This document shows, piece after piece, positions 31,274 to 39,890 of a stretch of 45,591 bases of DNA (position 1 is the first letter of the stretch; the number at the start of each line of letters is the position of its first letter). A model generated the notes under the pieces. That model was not told the origin of the DNA. It saw only the letters and a program-made list of their open reading frames with translations, and did not search any database. The stretch covers positions 1 to 45,591 of the forward strand of contig FR898643.1 in NCBI GenBank assembly GCA_000437215.1. The letters run 5' to 3'. The position numbers were made by a program, and so were the translations under genes. This DNA is from Clostridium sp. CAG:440 (GTDB lineage Bacteria; Bacillota; Clostridia; TANB77; CAG-508).

Positions 31274-32626
31274 ATGGCTTTTGAAGGATTATCATCTAGA
31301 TTACAAGAAATTACAAGAAAAATAAGAGGAAAAGCAAGAATAACAGAATCTGACTTAAAAGAAATGCTAAGAGAAGTAAAACTTGCATTACTAGAAGCAG
31401 ATGTTAACTATAAAATAGTAAAAGAATTTATAAGCACAATACAAGAAAAAGCATTAGGCCAAGATGTTATGAAATCATTAACCCCAGGACAACAAGTTGT
31501 AAAAATAGTAAAAGACGAACTAGTAAATTTACTTGGAGAAAAAGAAAGCAAAGTAAACTTTACACCAAATCCTCCTACAATAGTAATGCTTGTGGGACTA
31601 CAAGGATCAGGTAAAACAACAACAGCAGGAAAACTTGCAAATCTTTTTAGAAAACAAGGAAAAAAACCATTATTAGTTGCATGTGATATCTATAGACCAG
31701 CAGCTATAAAACAATTACAAGTTGTGGGAGCACAGCTAAACATTCCAGTATACAGTAATGAAAACTCAAAAGATGTAGTACAAATAAGCAAACAAGCAAT
31801 AAATGTTGCAATGTCAAAATTAAATGATGTAATAATATTAGATACAGCAGGACGTTTACAAATTGATGAAGCACTAATGCAAGAACTACAAAATGTAAAA
31901 AATGGAGTACATCCACACGAAACATTACTTGTAGTGGACAGTATGACAGGACAAGAAGCTGTAAATGTTGCACAAACATTTAATGAAAAAGTTGGAATTG
32001 ATGGAATAATTTTAACAAAATTAGATGGTGATACGCGTGGTGGTGCAGCGCTTTCAGTAAAAAAAGTTACAGGAAAACCAATAAAATTTGCAGCGACAGG
32101 AGAAAAATTAAGTGACATAGAAGTATTCCATCCAGACAGAATGGCATCAAGAATACTAGGAATGGGAGATATACTATCTGTAATTGAAAAGGCAGAAGAA
32201 AGTTTTGATTTAGAGCAAGCAGAAAAATTAGAAAAACAATTAAAGAAAAAGGAATTAGATTTAGATGACTATTTAATGCAAATTAGGCAAATGAAAAAAT
32301 TAGGTTCATTTTCTTCAATATTAAAAATGATTCCAGGAATGAACAAATTTAAAGACCTAAAAGTAGATGACAAAGAATTTGGAAAAATAGAAGCAATAAT
32401 ATGTTCAATGACAAAAAAAGAAAAGCAAAATACAAAACTTTTAAATGCAAGTAGAAGACAGCGTATAGCAAAAGGTAGTGGAACAACAGTACAAGATATT
32501 AACAAATTTATAAAATCATTTGAAATGACACAAAAAATGATGAAACAAATGCAATCAAATAAAGGTGGCATGAGAAAGTTAATGAAAAACATAGATGAAG
32601 ACACATTAAAAAATATGAAATTTTAA
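31274..32626 (+). CDS. ffh: Signal recognition particle protein Ffh
   Basis: This GTPase recognises signal sequences on nascent chains and hands ribosomes to FtsY at the membrane. The N domain (1-90) is followed by the G domain with the P-loop GLQGSGKTT (108-116), LDTAGR and TKLDGDTRGGA, and then the methionine-rich M domain (from about 325; GMNKFKDL, MTQKMMKQMQSNKGGM) that binds SRP RNA. The product has 450 residues, the normal length. GGGGG-type RBS before ATG 31274. Confidence 0.97.
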   Translation: MAFEGLSSRLQEITRKIRGKARITESDLKEMLREVKLALLEADVNYKIVKEFISTIQEKALGQDVMKSLTPGQQVVKIVKDELVNLLGEKESKVNFTPNPPTIVMLVGLQGSGKTTTAGKLANLFRKQGKKPLLVACDIYRPAAIKQLQVVGAQLNIPVYSNENSKDVVQISKQAINVAMSKLNDVIILDTAGRLQIDEALMQELQNVKNGVHPHETLLVVDSMTGQEAVNVAQTFNEKVGIDGIILTKLDGDTRGGAALSVKKVTGKPIKFAATGEKLSDIEVFHPDRMASRILGMGDILSVIEKAEESFDLEQAEKLEKQLKKKELDLDDYLMQIRQMKKLGSFSSILKMIPGMNKFKDLKVDDKEFGKIEAIICSMTKKEKQNTKLLNASRRQRIAKGSGTTVQDINKFIKSFEMTQKMMKQMQSNKGGMRKLMKNIDEDTLKNMKF

Positions 32627-32718
32627 ATAAGTTATTAATCTTTTACGCTTTAGAAATAATTTCTAAGCTTAAAATAAATTATAAATATTTAAACATAAAT
32701 TTGGGAGGTGAAACAAAA

Positions 32719-32952
32719 ATGGTAAAAATAAGATTACAAAGACAAGGAAAGAAAAAAGCTCCATTTTATCACATAGTAGTTGCAGATTCTAAATCACCAA
32801 GAGATGGAAAAATAATTGAACAATTAGGAACATATAACCCAATGACAGAACCAGCTACAATAGTTTTAGATAAAGAAAAAGTAGAAAAATGGATCAAAAA
32901 TGGTGCAAAACCAACTGATACAGTAAAATTCCTAATTGAAAAAGCAAAATAA
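32719..32952 (+). CDS. rpsP: 30S ribosomal protein S16
   Basis: A 77-residue protein starting MVKIRLQRQGKKKAPFYHIV, the universal S16 N-terminus, with SPRDGKIIEQLGTYNP following. The ATG at 32719 has GGGAGGTG 10 bases upstream; an in-frame TTG at 32701 just before that site is rejected. The 92-base gap from ffh contains a short hairpin-capable TTAGAAATAATTTCTAA but no clear terminator. Confidence 0.96.
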   Translation: MVKIRLQRQGKKKAPFYHIVVADSKSPRDGKIIEQLGTYNPMTEPATIVLDKEKVEKWIKNGAKPTDTVKFLIEKAK

Positions 32953-33037
32953 TTAAAATATAAATTTTTATTTTAATAAAAGTAATAAACTAAAGAAAAT
33001 AAGTTGGCAACTTAAGGTAATAAATTAGGAGGAAAAA

Positions 33038-33268
33038 ATGAAAGAAATACTAGAAACAATAATATTAAACTTAGTAGATGATAAAGATGCTGTTGAAATA
33101 AAAGAACTAAATGGTGAAAAATCAGTAGTTTTTGAAGTTAAGGTAGCAGATGGAGACATGGGAAAAATTATTGGTAAACAAGGAAGACTTGCAAAATCAA
33201 TAAGAACTGTAGTAAAAGCTGTAGCAAACAAAGAACAAAAAAGAGTTACAGTAGAATTTATTGGATAA
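33038..33268 (+). CDS. khpA: KH-domain RNA-binding protein KhpA
   Basis: A small protein of 76 residues with a single KH domain; the GxxG loop appears as GKIIGKQGR (about 47-55). In Gram-positive bacteria KhpA partners KhpB in RNA binding and cell-length control. Its place between rpsP and rimM is the conserved Firmicutes order. AGGAGG lies 6 bases before the ATG. Confidence 0.95.
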   Translation: MKEILETIILNLVDDKDAVEIKELNGEKSVVFEVKVADGDMGKIIGKQGRLAKSIRTVVKAVANKEQKRVTVEFIG

Positions 33269-33283
33269 TTGGAGTAAAACATT

Positions 33284-33787
33284 ATGCAATATTTAGAAAT
33301 AGGTCAAATAGTAAATACATTTGGAATAAAAGGGATGGTAAAAGTTGTTCCTTATACAGATGACATAGAAAGATTTGACGATTTAAAAAAAGTATATGTT
33401 GTAAACAAAAAAACAAGAAGAGAATATGAAATACAAGAAGTAAAATATCATAAAAATATGGTATTGATAAAATTTAAAGGTATAGAAAAAGTTGAAGAAG
33501 CACAAAATTTGCGAAATTCTTATTTAGAAATAGATAGAAAAGATGCAAAGCCTTTAGAAGAAGGGGTTTACTATATTGTAGATTTGCTAGGACTTGAAGT
33601 ATATACAGAAGAAGGGAAGCTTCTTGGGAAAATAGATGACATATATAATACTGGAAGTAATGATATATATGTAGTAAAAGACAATTTAGGAAAACAAGTA
33701 TTATTACCAGCAATAAAAGAGGTAATAAAACAAGTTGACTTAGAAAATAAAAAAATAATAGTTCATATACTAAAAGGTTTAATTTAA
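33284..33787 (+). CDS. rimM: Ribosome maturation factor RimM
   Basis: The product has 167 residues. The N-terminal RimM domain begins YLEIGQIVNTFGIKGMVKV, and the C-terminal PRC-barrel contains YYIVDLLGLEVYTEEG and NDIYVV...LLPAIKEVI. It binds S19 and assists 30S head assembly. It starts 15 bases after khpA and is followed almost without gap by trmD. Confidence 0.96.
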   Translation: MQYLEIGQIVNTFGIKGMVKVVPYTDDIERFDDLKKVYVVNKKTRREYEIQEVKYHKNMVLIKFKGIEKVEEAQNLRNSYLEIDRKDAKPLEEGVYYIVDLLGLEVYTEEGKLLGKIDDIYNTGSNDIYVVKDNLGKQVLLPAIKEVIKQVDLENKKIIVHILKGLI

Positions 33788-33800
33788 AATGGAGGAAAAA

Positions 33801-34532
33801 ATGAAATTTGATGTTTTAACACTTTTTCCTGAAATGTTTAAATCATTAGAAGAAAGCATTATAGGAAAAGCAAAAGAAAAAAATCTAATAGATATAAACT
33901 TAATAAATATTAGAGATTTTTCAAAAGATAAACACAAAAAAGTAGATGATACTCCATATGGCGGTGGAGCAGGAATGGTAATGAAAGCAGATGTTGTTTA
34001 TGATGCATTTAAATCAATAAAACAAGATAATGCTAAAGTTATATACCTTACTCCACAAGGAAAAACATTAAACCAAAAAAAAGTAGAAGAATTATCAAAA
34101 GAAAGTCACTTAATTCTTCTTTGTGGTCATTATGAAGGAATAGACCAAAGGGTAATAGATAAAATTGTTGATGAAGAAATATCAATAGGAGATTATGTAT
34201 TAACAGGCGGCGAAATTCCAGCAATGGTGTTAATAGATAGTGTAAGTAGATATATAGAAGGTGTTTTAAGCAAAGATTCTACAAAAGAAGAGTCATTTTC
34301 AAATGGAATGCTAGAATACCCACAATATACAAGACCAGAAGTTTTTGAAAACGAGAAGGTACCAGAAATATTGCTTACAGGGCACCATGAAAATATAGAA
34401 AAATGGAGAAGAAAAAAAGCAATTGAAATTACATATAAAAAACGACCAGATCTTTTAAAAAATAAAAACTTGTCTGAAATGGACGTAAAATTATTAAGTG
34501 AAGTGCAAAACAAATGCACCGCTCATGAATAG
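33801..34532 (+). CDS. trmD: tRNA (guanine-N1)-methyltransferase TrmD
   Basis: TrmD methylates G37 of tRNAs using S-adenosylmethionine and belongs to the trefoil-knot SPOUT class. Visible blocks are FDVLTLFPEMF at the N-terminus, DDTPYGGGAGMVMK, the knot segment LLCGHYEGIDQRV and SIGDYVLTGGE. The product has 243 residues from ATG 33801. The in-frame ATG at 33789 is part of the GGAGG site and is not the start. It ends in TAG and rplS follows after 21 bases. Confidence 0.96.
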   Translation: MKFDVLTLFPEMFKSLEESIIGKAKEKNLIDINLINIRDFSKDKHKKVDDTPYGGGAGMVMKADVVYDAFKSIKQDNAKVIYLTPQGKTLNQKKVEELSKESHLILLCGHYEGIDQRVIDKIVDEEISIGDYVLTGGEIPAMVLIDSVSRYIEGVLSKDSTKEESFSNGMLEYPQYTRPEVFENEKVPEILLTGHHENIEKWRRKKAIEITYKKRPDLLKNKNLSEMDVKLLSEVQNKCTAHE

Positions 34533-34553
34533 AAAGAAGGAGGAAATTCTAAA

Positions 34554-35045
34554 ATGGATATTATAAAATCTATTGAACATGAACAACTAAAAAACAAAAT
34601 ACCAGAATTAAGAGTTGGTAATACAGTAAGAGTACACGTAAGAATTAAAGAAGGAAACAAAGAAAGAATCCAAGTTTTCGAAGGAATCATAATTAAAAAA
34701 CAAGGTGGAGGAGTAAATAGTACATTTACAGTAAGAAAAACATCTTATGGTGTTGGAGTTGAAAAAACATTCTTAGTTCATTCTCCATTAGTTGAAAAAG
34801 TAGAAGTAGTAAGAGTTGGTAAAGCAAGACGTGCTAAATTATACTACTTAAGAGACAGAGTTGGAAAAGCTGCTAAAACTAAAGAATTAGTTGGAGCAAG
34901 AATTGAAGACAGAGAAATAGTTGTTAAAGAAGAATTAGTAGAAGAACCAGTAGCTAAAGAAACTACAGCTGTAGAAGAAACAGTTACAGAAACTGCACCA
35001 GTAGTAGAAGAAGTTAAAGAAGAAGCTAAAACAACTGAAGAATAA
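34554..35045 (+). CDS. rplS: 50S ribosomal protein L19 with acidic C-terminal tail
   Basis: The first 117 or so residues are a standard L19 (VRVHVRIKEGNKERIQVFEG, RKTSYGVGVEKTF, RRAKLYYLRDRVGKAAK). They are followed by about 45 extra residues rich in Glu, Val, Thr and Ala (for example VEETVTETAPVVEEV), with almost no basic residue in the last stretch. Typical L19 ends near residue 115-120. The tail has continuous codon use, so it is not a fusion artefact. It closes the operon at a strong terminator. Confidence 0.96.
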   Translation: MDIIKSIEHEQLKNKIPELRVGNTVRVHVRIKEGNKERIQVFEGIIIKKQGGGVNSTFTVRKTSYGVGVEKTFLVHSPLVEKVEVVRVGKARRAKLYYLRDRVGKAAKTKELVGARIEDREIVVKEELVEEPVAKETTAVEETVTETAPVVEEVKEEAKTTEE

Positions 35046-35050
35046 TAAAT

Positions 35051-35094
35051 AAAAAATATAGATTTTATAATTAATTATAAAATCTATATTTTTT
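35051..35094. terminator. Bidirectional terminator between rplS and the HD gene
   Basis: A perfect palindrome with 22-bp arms, centred between 35072 and 35073, has A-runs on the left and T-runs on the right. It serves the plus-strand ribosomal operon and the minus-strand HD gene. Confidence 0.9.
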
Positions 35095-35631
35095 TTAAAA
35101 TCTTATTATTAATAAACTTAAAATAACATAAGCAAATCTAAATGCTCTTTTTTTATTAAAGCAAGAATATACTTCATTATATGATTCTGAAAGTGCACAA
35201 TATTTATCAACTAAAGTTAAAATAAAACTTTCTGCATATCTAGGAATACTAAAAAATGTGACAGGCCACATATGTTTTACGATAATATATTTTTGCTTTT
35301 TATTTAAATCAAAAATTTTGCTGGCATTTTCATATGCATATTTTGGATGTGTAAAAGCATGTAGACCTTTTCTACCAGGTTGACGAACACGCCAATCATA
35401 TAAAAATAAGTCATGCACCATTGCAGCTCTTGCACAAGAAATATAATCTAAATGTAATTTTTTGCATATTTTATAACAAAAATAAGAAGCTTCTAAACAA
35501 TGATCAAAACATGAAGTTTCATAATGTTGTCTGTATTTTTTCATTTCTTGAACAGTTTTATTATTTATCATATCATCTATTACATTAATAAATTCTTTAT
35601 CATTATATATTTTTTCGAGAAGTTCGTTCAT
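35095..35631 (-). CDS. HD-domain phosphohydrolase, unknown substrate
   Basis: The product has 178 residues. Metal-binding pattern: QHYETSCFDHCLEAS (His near 36 and 44), MVHDLFLYDW (the HD doublet), LHAFTHPKYA and KHMWPVTFF, giving five or more conserved His/Asp. Similar single-domain HD proteins are widespread in Clostridia, usually annotated only as HD family hydrolase. An AAAGGGGA site precedes the ATG. It is a single gene with the shared terminator. The substrate cannot be predicted. Confidence 0.85.
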   Translation of the reverse strand: MNELLEKIYNDKEFINVIDDMINNKTVQEMKKYRQHYETSCFDHCLEASYFCYKICKKLHLDYISCARAAMVHDLFLYDWRVRQPGRKGLHAFTHPKYAYENASKIFDLNKKQKYIIVKHMWPVTFFSIPRYAESFILTLVDKYCALSESYNEVYSCFNKKRAFRFAYVILSLLIIRF

Positions 35632-35746
35632 TTTAATCCCCTTTAAAATAATATTATATGTATACCTTATTATTATATCATAGTATTATTAAACAATGCA
35701 ATAAAATTTAATAGTTTACAGTTATAATATTTTTTATTATATATTT

Positions 35747-35760
35747 TGTGAAGGGCAAGT
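35747..35760 (-). repeat. 14-base inverted match to the 30.7-kb structured element
   Basis: TGTGAAGGGCAAGT here is the reverse complement of 30779-30792. It lies just beyond the 3' end of dapA. Given how GC-rich and rare this string is in the window, it may be a remnant of a second copy of the element; the neighbouring bases do not extend the match. Confidence 0.4.
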
Positions 35761-35767
35761 AAAGTTA

Positions 35768-36649
35768 CTAAATATTGAAATTTTTAAGTTCACCTTCTAG
35801 AATTTTTTTATTTTTAGGGCTTAATTCAACTAATGGAAGACGAGGCTTACCAAAATTAAAGCCTTTTAAATTTAAGGCATATTTTATAGGTATAGGGTTT
35901 ACTTCAGAAAATAAAGCTTTTATAAGTGGTATTGTTTCTAATTGCATTTTTTTAGATGTTTCTTGGTCACCATCTAAATAATATTGTACAATATTATGTG
36001 TATATTCTGGTAAAACATTTGATAAAACAGATATGACACCAATTCCTCCAAGTGATAAAGTTGAAACAATTTGATCATCATTTCCAGAGTAAATATTTAA
36101 ATTATCTCCACATAAACTTGCAATTTCTGCAACTTGAGATATATTGCCACTAGCTTCTTTAATTGCTACAATATTTTTTATTTTAGATAATTCTAAGCAA
36201 GTTTTTGGCTCTATGTTTACCCCAGTTCTGCTAGGGACATTATATAATATAATTGGAATATTTACAGATGATGCAATTTCTTTATAATGTTTTATTAATC
36301 CTTTTTGGGTAGTTTTATTATAATATGGTGTTACAATTAACAATCCATCTACTCCTAAACTTTCCGCAATTTTTGACATTTCAACTGCCTTACTTGTATT
36401 ATTAGAACCTGTTCCTGCAATAACTGGAATTTTTCCTTTACATGTTTTAACTGAAAGCTTAATAAGTTCTGTTTTTTCTTTTGTTGTCATTGTAGCACTT
36501 TCGCCTGTTGTACCACATACAATAATGCTATCTGCTTTATTTTTTATTTGAAATTTTAAAAGTTTTTTAAATTCTAAATAATCTATTTCATCATTGGCAA
36601 ATGGTGTGGCAATAGCAGTACCACATCCTTTAAAAATAATATCTTTCAT
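35768..36649 (-). CDS. dapA: 4-hydroxy-tetrahydrodipicolinate synthase
   Basis: The enzyme condenses pyruvate with aspartate semialdehyde in the lysine/diaminopimelate pathway, feeding both lysine and peptidoglycan cross-bridges. The product has 293 residues. Schiff-base Lys164 lies in VAIKEASG, Tyr136 and Arg141 in YNVPSRTG, and Thr47-Thr48 in GTTGES. It starts after TAGGAGG. The other dap genes are not adjacent. The family includes N-acetylneuraminate lyases, but the GTTGE and YNVPSRTG motifs favour DapA. Confidence 0.94.
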   Translation of the reverse strand: MKDIIFKGCGTAIATPFANDEIDYLEFKKLLKFQIKNKADSIIVCGTTGESATMTTKEKTELIKLSVKTCKGKIPVIAGTGSNNTSKAVEMSKIAESLGVDGLLIVTPYYNKTTQKGLIKHYKEIASSVNIPIILYNVPSRTGVNIEPKTCLELSKIKNIVAIKEASGNISQVAEIASLCGDNLNIYSGNDDQIVSTLSLGGIGVISVLSNVLPEYTHNIVQYYLDGDQETSKKMQLETIPLIKALFSEVNPIPIKYALNLKGFNFGKPRLPLVELSPKNKKILEGELKNFNI

Positions 36650-36782
36650 ATTTAATCCTCCTATATATTATTGTATTCAGGAAAATAAAAAAAGATAATT
36701 TTTTTTAAAACTAAGGTATTGCAAAGAAATATGGTTTTTGGTACTATAATTAATAGCAAAACAAATGAAAAGGATTGGTGAA

Positions 36783-38213
36783 ATGATGAGAAAAAGACAA
36801 GAAAATGGTATTACTTTAATAGCGTTAGTAATAACTATCATAGTACTTTTAATATTAGCAGGAGTAACAATTGCAATGCTAACAGGGGACAATGGAATAA
36901 TAAGTAAAGCAATGCAAGCCAAAATTAGGACAGAGGAAGCAAAAGAAACAGAAGAAACAGGATTAAATGAAATTGAAAATTATATAAATGGAAAAAGTGC
37001 AGAAGCAGGAGTTGTGATACAAGATTTAAAATCTATAAAAAGTGATGGAACAGAAGGAGAAGTAATAGGAGAAAAGGTATCAGATGGAGCAGGAGGCGTA
37101 GTACCGATACCAAGTGGATTTTATTATGTAGGTGGAACAGCCAAAAGTGGAACTGTAATATCAGATAATTTAGCAGATAAATATAAATATAAAGGACAAG
37201 AAGTGGTAGGAACTAATTTAAGTGGAAATCAATTTGTATTTATACCAGTAAATGGAATAGATTTAAAATATGAGCAAGACCACAAATATGATGGAAAATA
37301 TGAATATGCATATACAACAGAGCTTTCAGGTTATACAAGTCAAAGTGACTGGAGCGATGATTCAGGAGAACAAGCAAGTGTAAAAAAATATGGAGGATTT
37401 TTTATAGGAAGATATGAAGCAGGTTATCCAGATGAAATAAAAGAAGGAACAATAGTTAATTTTAAAAATTCAGCTACAGAAAAAGTTCCAGTAAGTAAAG
37501 CAGGAGTTGCAGCATGGAATTTAGTAGATCAGGAAATTGCAAAAGCAGCATCAGAAAGTATGTACAATACAGCTGATTCAAAAGTAAAAAGTAAATTAGT
37601 AGATAGTTATGCATGGGATACAACATGTAAATGACTAAAAAATAGTGGAGTAATAAAAGAAGATAGTGCAGGAAGAATAAATAGTACAGATTATGGAAAT
37701 TACATTAATTCAGCATTTTCAATACCAAAGGGAACATTGTATGTAAAACATCTTTACTTAGCGAAACAAAAAGATGGAGTATCAACAGATTGGTATTTTA
37801 GGAAGGGAGGAACAGGAAAATATAGTTATGACATTGTAAATGATGAAGATGGAATGAAAGTAGGAGAAAAGAAAGATGAGACGGTGCCAGAAAATGCAAC
37901 AAAGCCAGAAGGTGCGGAAGATGCAGCAAGCAATTATTACACAGCAGATGGAAGAATAGAAATAGCAACAGGATCAAGTGATAATACAAGAACAAATAAT
38001 ATATATGATTTAGCAGGAAATATGTGGGAATGGACAACTGAAACAAAGATAAGAAAGAATGGTAATAACACCAATTATACATTTGCTGTTATGCGTGGAG
38101 GAAGCTTCAAATACAGCGGGTCTTTTTCACCGGTTGTTTATCGTGACGGTAGCACTGGGGCTCGCTATGAGGGGGTCCATGTTGGTTTTCGTACTGTACT
38201 TTATATAAAATAA
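36783..38213 (+). pseudogene. Prepilin-like protein with FGE-fold domain, interrupted by TGA
   Basis: The N-terminus carries a type IV prepilin-like signal: RKRQENG, then ITLIALVITIIVLLILAG. A linker follows, then a formylglycine-generating-enzyme-like (C-type-lectin fold) domain: FYYVGG, FVFIPV, GGFFIGRYEAG, then NIYDLAGNMWEWTTE, VMRGGSF and VGFRTVLYIK at the end. A TGA at 37632-37634 splits the domain, giving a 283-residue product. The frame continues without any shift to TAA 38211. A Trp (TGG) is expected there (AWDTTCK-x-LKNSG). The start at 36783 has AAAGGA upstream. The last 40 codons are described separately as a candidate variable region. Confidence 0.8.
38085..38205 (+). other. Candidate DGR variable region
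   Basis: The final 40 codons of the preceding gene encode VMRGGSFKYSGSFSPVVYRD, then GSTGARYEGVH and VGFRTVLYIK. That is the layout of variable regions in diversity-generating retroelement targets: conserved MRGG, then scattered variable residues, then GFR and an invariant end. Codon use changes abruptly: Arg is CGT/CGC and Gly GGG/GGT, while the rest of the window uses AGA and GGA. Such GC-rich 3' ends reflect copying from a template repeat. No template repeat or reverse transcriptase is in the window. Confidence 0.6.
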
Positions 38214-38264
38214 CTAAATAAATAGATGGACATGAATTTGTCGAGTCTAGTGTGTAAATATTAC

Positions 38265-38293
38265 TTGCAATTTAAAAATAAATATAGTATAAT
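38265..38293 (+). promoter_or_regulatory. Promoter of tyrS
   Basis: TTGCAA (38265-38270) and TATAAT (38288-38293) are spaced by 17 bases, just upstream of the T-box leader. Confidence 0.65.
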
Positions 38294-38304
38294 ATAAAAA
38301 ATTA

Positions 38305-38528
38305 ATTGCGCTATAAAAAGAAACAAAGTAGTAAATTATAGTTACAAAAACAAGAGAGGTAGTGGAAGGTGAAAACTACTAGAATATAAAATTACGAAAT
38401 ACAATTCTTACAGTAATTACGTAAATAGCTACGAACAGCTATAAATGAGGCATATAGCATATATATGTAAATAAAGGTGGTACCACGAGTCAAATCGTCC
38501 TTTAACATGGAAGATTTGGCTCTTTTTG
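38305..38528 (+). promoter_or_regulatory. T-box leader for tRNA-Tyr upstream of tyrS
   Basis: The T-box sequence AGGTGGTACCACG is at 38475-38487. The terminator stem GAGTCAAATC (38487-38496) pairs with GATTTGGCTC (38513-38522) and is followed by TTTTT. Near the Stem I side, CGAAA-TAC-A places a Tyr codon at 38400-38402 as the probable specifier, in the same GAAA-codon-A context as the pheS leader. Uncharged tRNA-Tyr should prevent termination. Confidence 0.92.
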
Positions 38529-38580
38529 AATTAAAAAACCAAAAATTCCAAAGAAATAAAATAAAAAAGGAGGAAAAAAT

Positions 38581-39807
38581 ATGACACTATTTGAAGAACT
38601 AAAATGGAGAGGGCTAATAAAAGACATATCAAGCCCAGAGTTAGAAGAAAAACTAAATCAAGGGGGAATGACATTTTATATAGGAACAGACCCAACAGCA
38701 GACAGTTTACATGTAGGTCACTTATCAAGTTTTTTAATATCAAAAAGACTACAAGATGCAGGACATCACCCAATATTATTAATAGGTGGGGCAACTGGAA
38801 TGATAGGAGATCCAAGACCAACAACAGAAAGAGCAATGATTTCAAAAGAGGAAGTTGAGCATAATTACCAATGCCTAAAAAAACAAGTAGAAGAAATTTT
38901 TGGATTTGAAGTTGTAAATAATTATGACTGGATAAAAAACATAAATACATTAGACTTTTTAAGAGATTACGGAAAATTTTTCAATATAAATTATATGCTT
39001 GATAAAGATATAATTAGAAGAAGATTAGAAACAGGAATAACATATACTGAATTTTCATATACAATTTTACAAGCGCTAGACTTTAAGTATTTACATGACC
39101 ACAAAAATGTAAATTTACAATGCGCAGGTTCAGACCAATGGGGAAATATTACATCTGGAATAGATTTAATTAGAAAATCAAGTAAAGATGAAGTTTATGG
39201 ATTTACAATGCCACTTGTTACAGATTCACAAGGTAAAAAATTTGGAAAAAGCGAAGGAAATGCTATATGGTTAGATAAAAATAAAACATCAAGTTATAAA
39301 TTATATCAATTCTTTATAAATGTAGAAGATTCAATGGTTATAGATTATTTAAAAATATATACATTTTTATCAAAAGAACAAATAGAAGAATATGAAAAAG
39401 AAAATAATGAACATCCAGAATTAAGAGCAGCACATAAAGCTTTGGCAAGAGAGATAATTACATTTTTACATGGAAAAGAAGAATATGAAAAAGCAGTAAA
39501 TCTTGCAGACCATTTATTTAATAACAAATTTAATGACCTATCAAAAAGTGATATTGAAGAATTATTTGGAAGTGAAGATATAAAAGAAGTTACTCCAAAT
39601 CAAACTATAGTAGATATGTTAGTAGAAATGAAAGCAGTATCTAGCAAAAGAGAAGCAAAAGAGTTTGTTACAAATGGGGCAATAAGTGTAAATGGCGAAA
39701 AAATAAACGATATTAGTGAAATTATAGATGAAAGCAAATTTATAGAAAATACATATATTGTTGTAAAAAGAGGAAAGAAAAATTATTACATAGGAAAGAA
39801 AAAATAA
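38581..39807 (+). CDS. tyrS: Tyrosyl-tRNA synthetase
   Basis: A class I synthetase of 408 residues. The HIGH-type motif is HVGH at 44-47 and the KMSKS-type motif is KFGKS at 220-224. Binding-pocket blocks YTEFSYTILQALDF and QCAGSDQWGNI are present, and an S4 RNA-binding domain forms the C-terminal 65 residues (KEAKEFVTNGAISVNGEKI). AAAGGAGG precedes the ATG. It is controlled by the T-box leader and ends at the hairpin before gap. Confidence 0.97.
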   Translation: MTLFEELKWRGLIKDISSPELEEKLNQGGMTFYIGTDPTADSLHVGHLSSFLISKRLQDAGHHPILLIGGATGMIGDPRPTTERAMISKEEVEHNYQCLKKQVEEIFGFEVVNNYDWIKNINTLDFLRDYGKFFNINYMLDKDIIRRRLETGITYTEFSYTILQALDFKYLHDHKNVNLQCAGSDQWGNITSGIDLIRKSSKDEVYGFTMPLVTDSQGKKFGKSEGNAIWLDKNKTSSYKLYQFFINVEDSMVIDYLKIYTFLSKEQIEEYEKENNEHPELRAAHKALAREIITFLHGKEEYEKAVNLADHLFNNKFNDLSKSDIEELFGSEDIKEVTPNQTIVDMLVEMKAVSSKREAKEFVTNGAISVNGEKINDISEIIDESKFIENTYIVVKRGKKNYYIGKKK

Positions 39808-39821
39808 ACTACACAAAAATT

Positions 39822-39850
39822 AAAAAGAATACTTGCAAAGTATTCTTTTT
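39822..39850 (+). terminator. Terminator after tyrS
   Basis: A 12-bp stem (39822-39833 with 39839-39850) with a TGCAA loop ends in a T-run. The loop contains the -35 element of the following promoter. Confidence 0.85.
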
Positions 39851-39861
39851 TGATATAGAAT
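39833..39861 (+). promoter_or_regulatory. Promoter of gap, nested in the tyrS terminator
   Basis: TTGCAA (39833-39838) sits in the terminator loop and TAGAAT (39856-39861) follows after 17 bases. Confidence 0.55.
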
Positions 39862-39862
39862 G

Positions 39863-39890
39863 GTATTGCCATAAAAAATAGTGGCAATAC
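39863..39890 (+). promoter_or_regulatory. Inverted repeat downstream of the gap promoter; candidate operator
   Basis: GTATTGCCA (39863-39871) and TGGCAATAC (39882-39890) are perfect 9-bp inverted arms with a 10-base spacer, placed at the expected transcription start. This could be a repressor site or a leader hairpin. It does not match the direct-repeat CggR operator or the Rex site known to me. Confidence 0.45.

Noticed and set aside
36783..38213. UGA decoded as tryptophan (alternative genetic code)
   Set aside because: All other genes use TGG for Trp and stay open under the standard code; in AT-rich UGA-Trp organisms TGA would be the main Trp codon and break most frames. One TGA fits a mutation better.
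37737..38213. Separate gene starting at ATG 37737
   Set aside because: It is in the same frame as the interrupted gene, lacks a convincing ribosome binding site and begins inside a folded domain, so it is the second half of the pseudogene.
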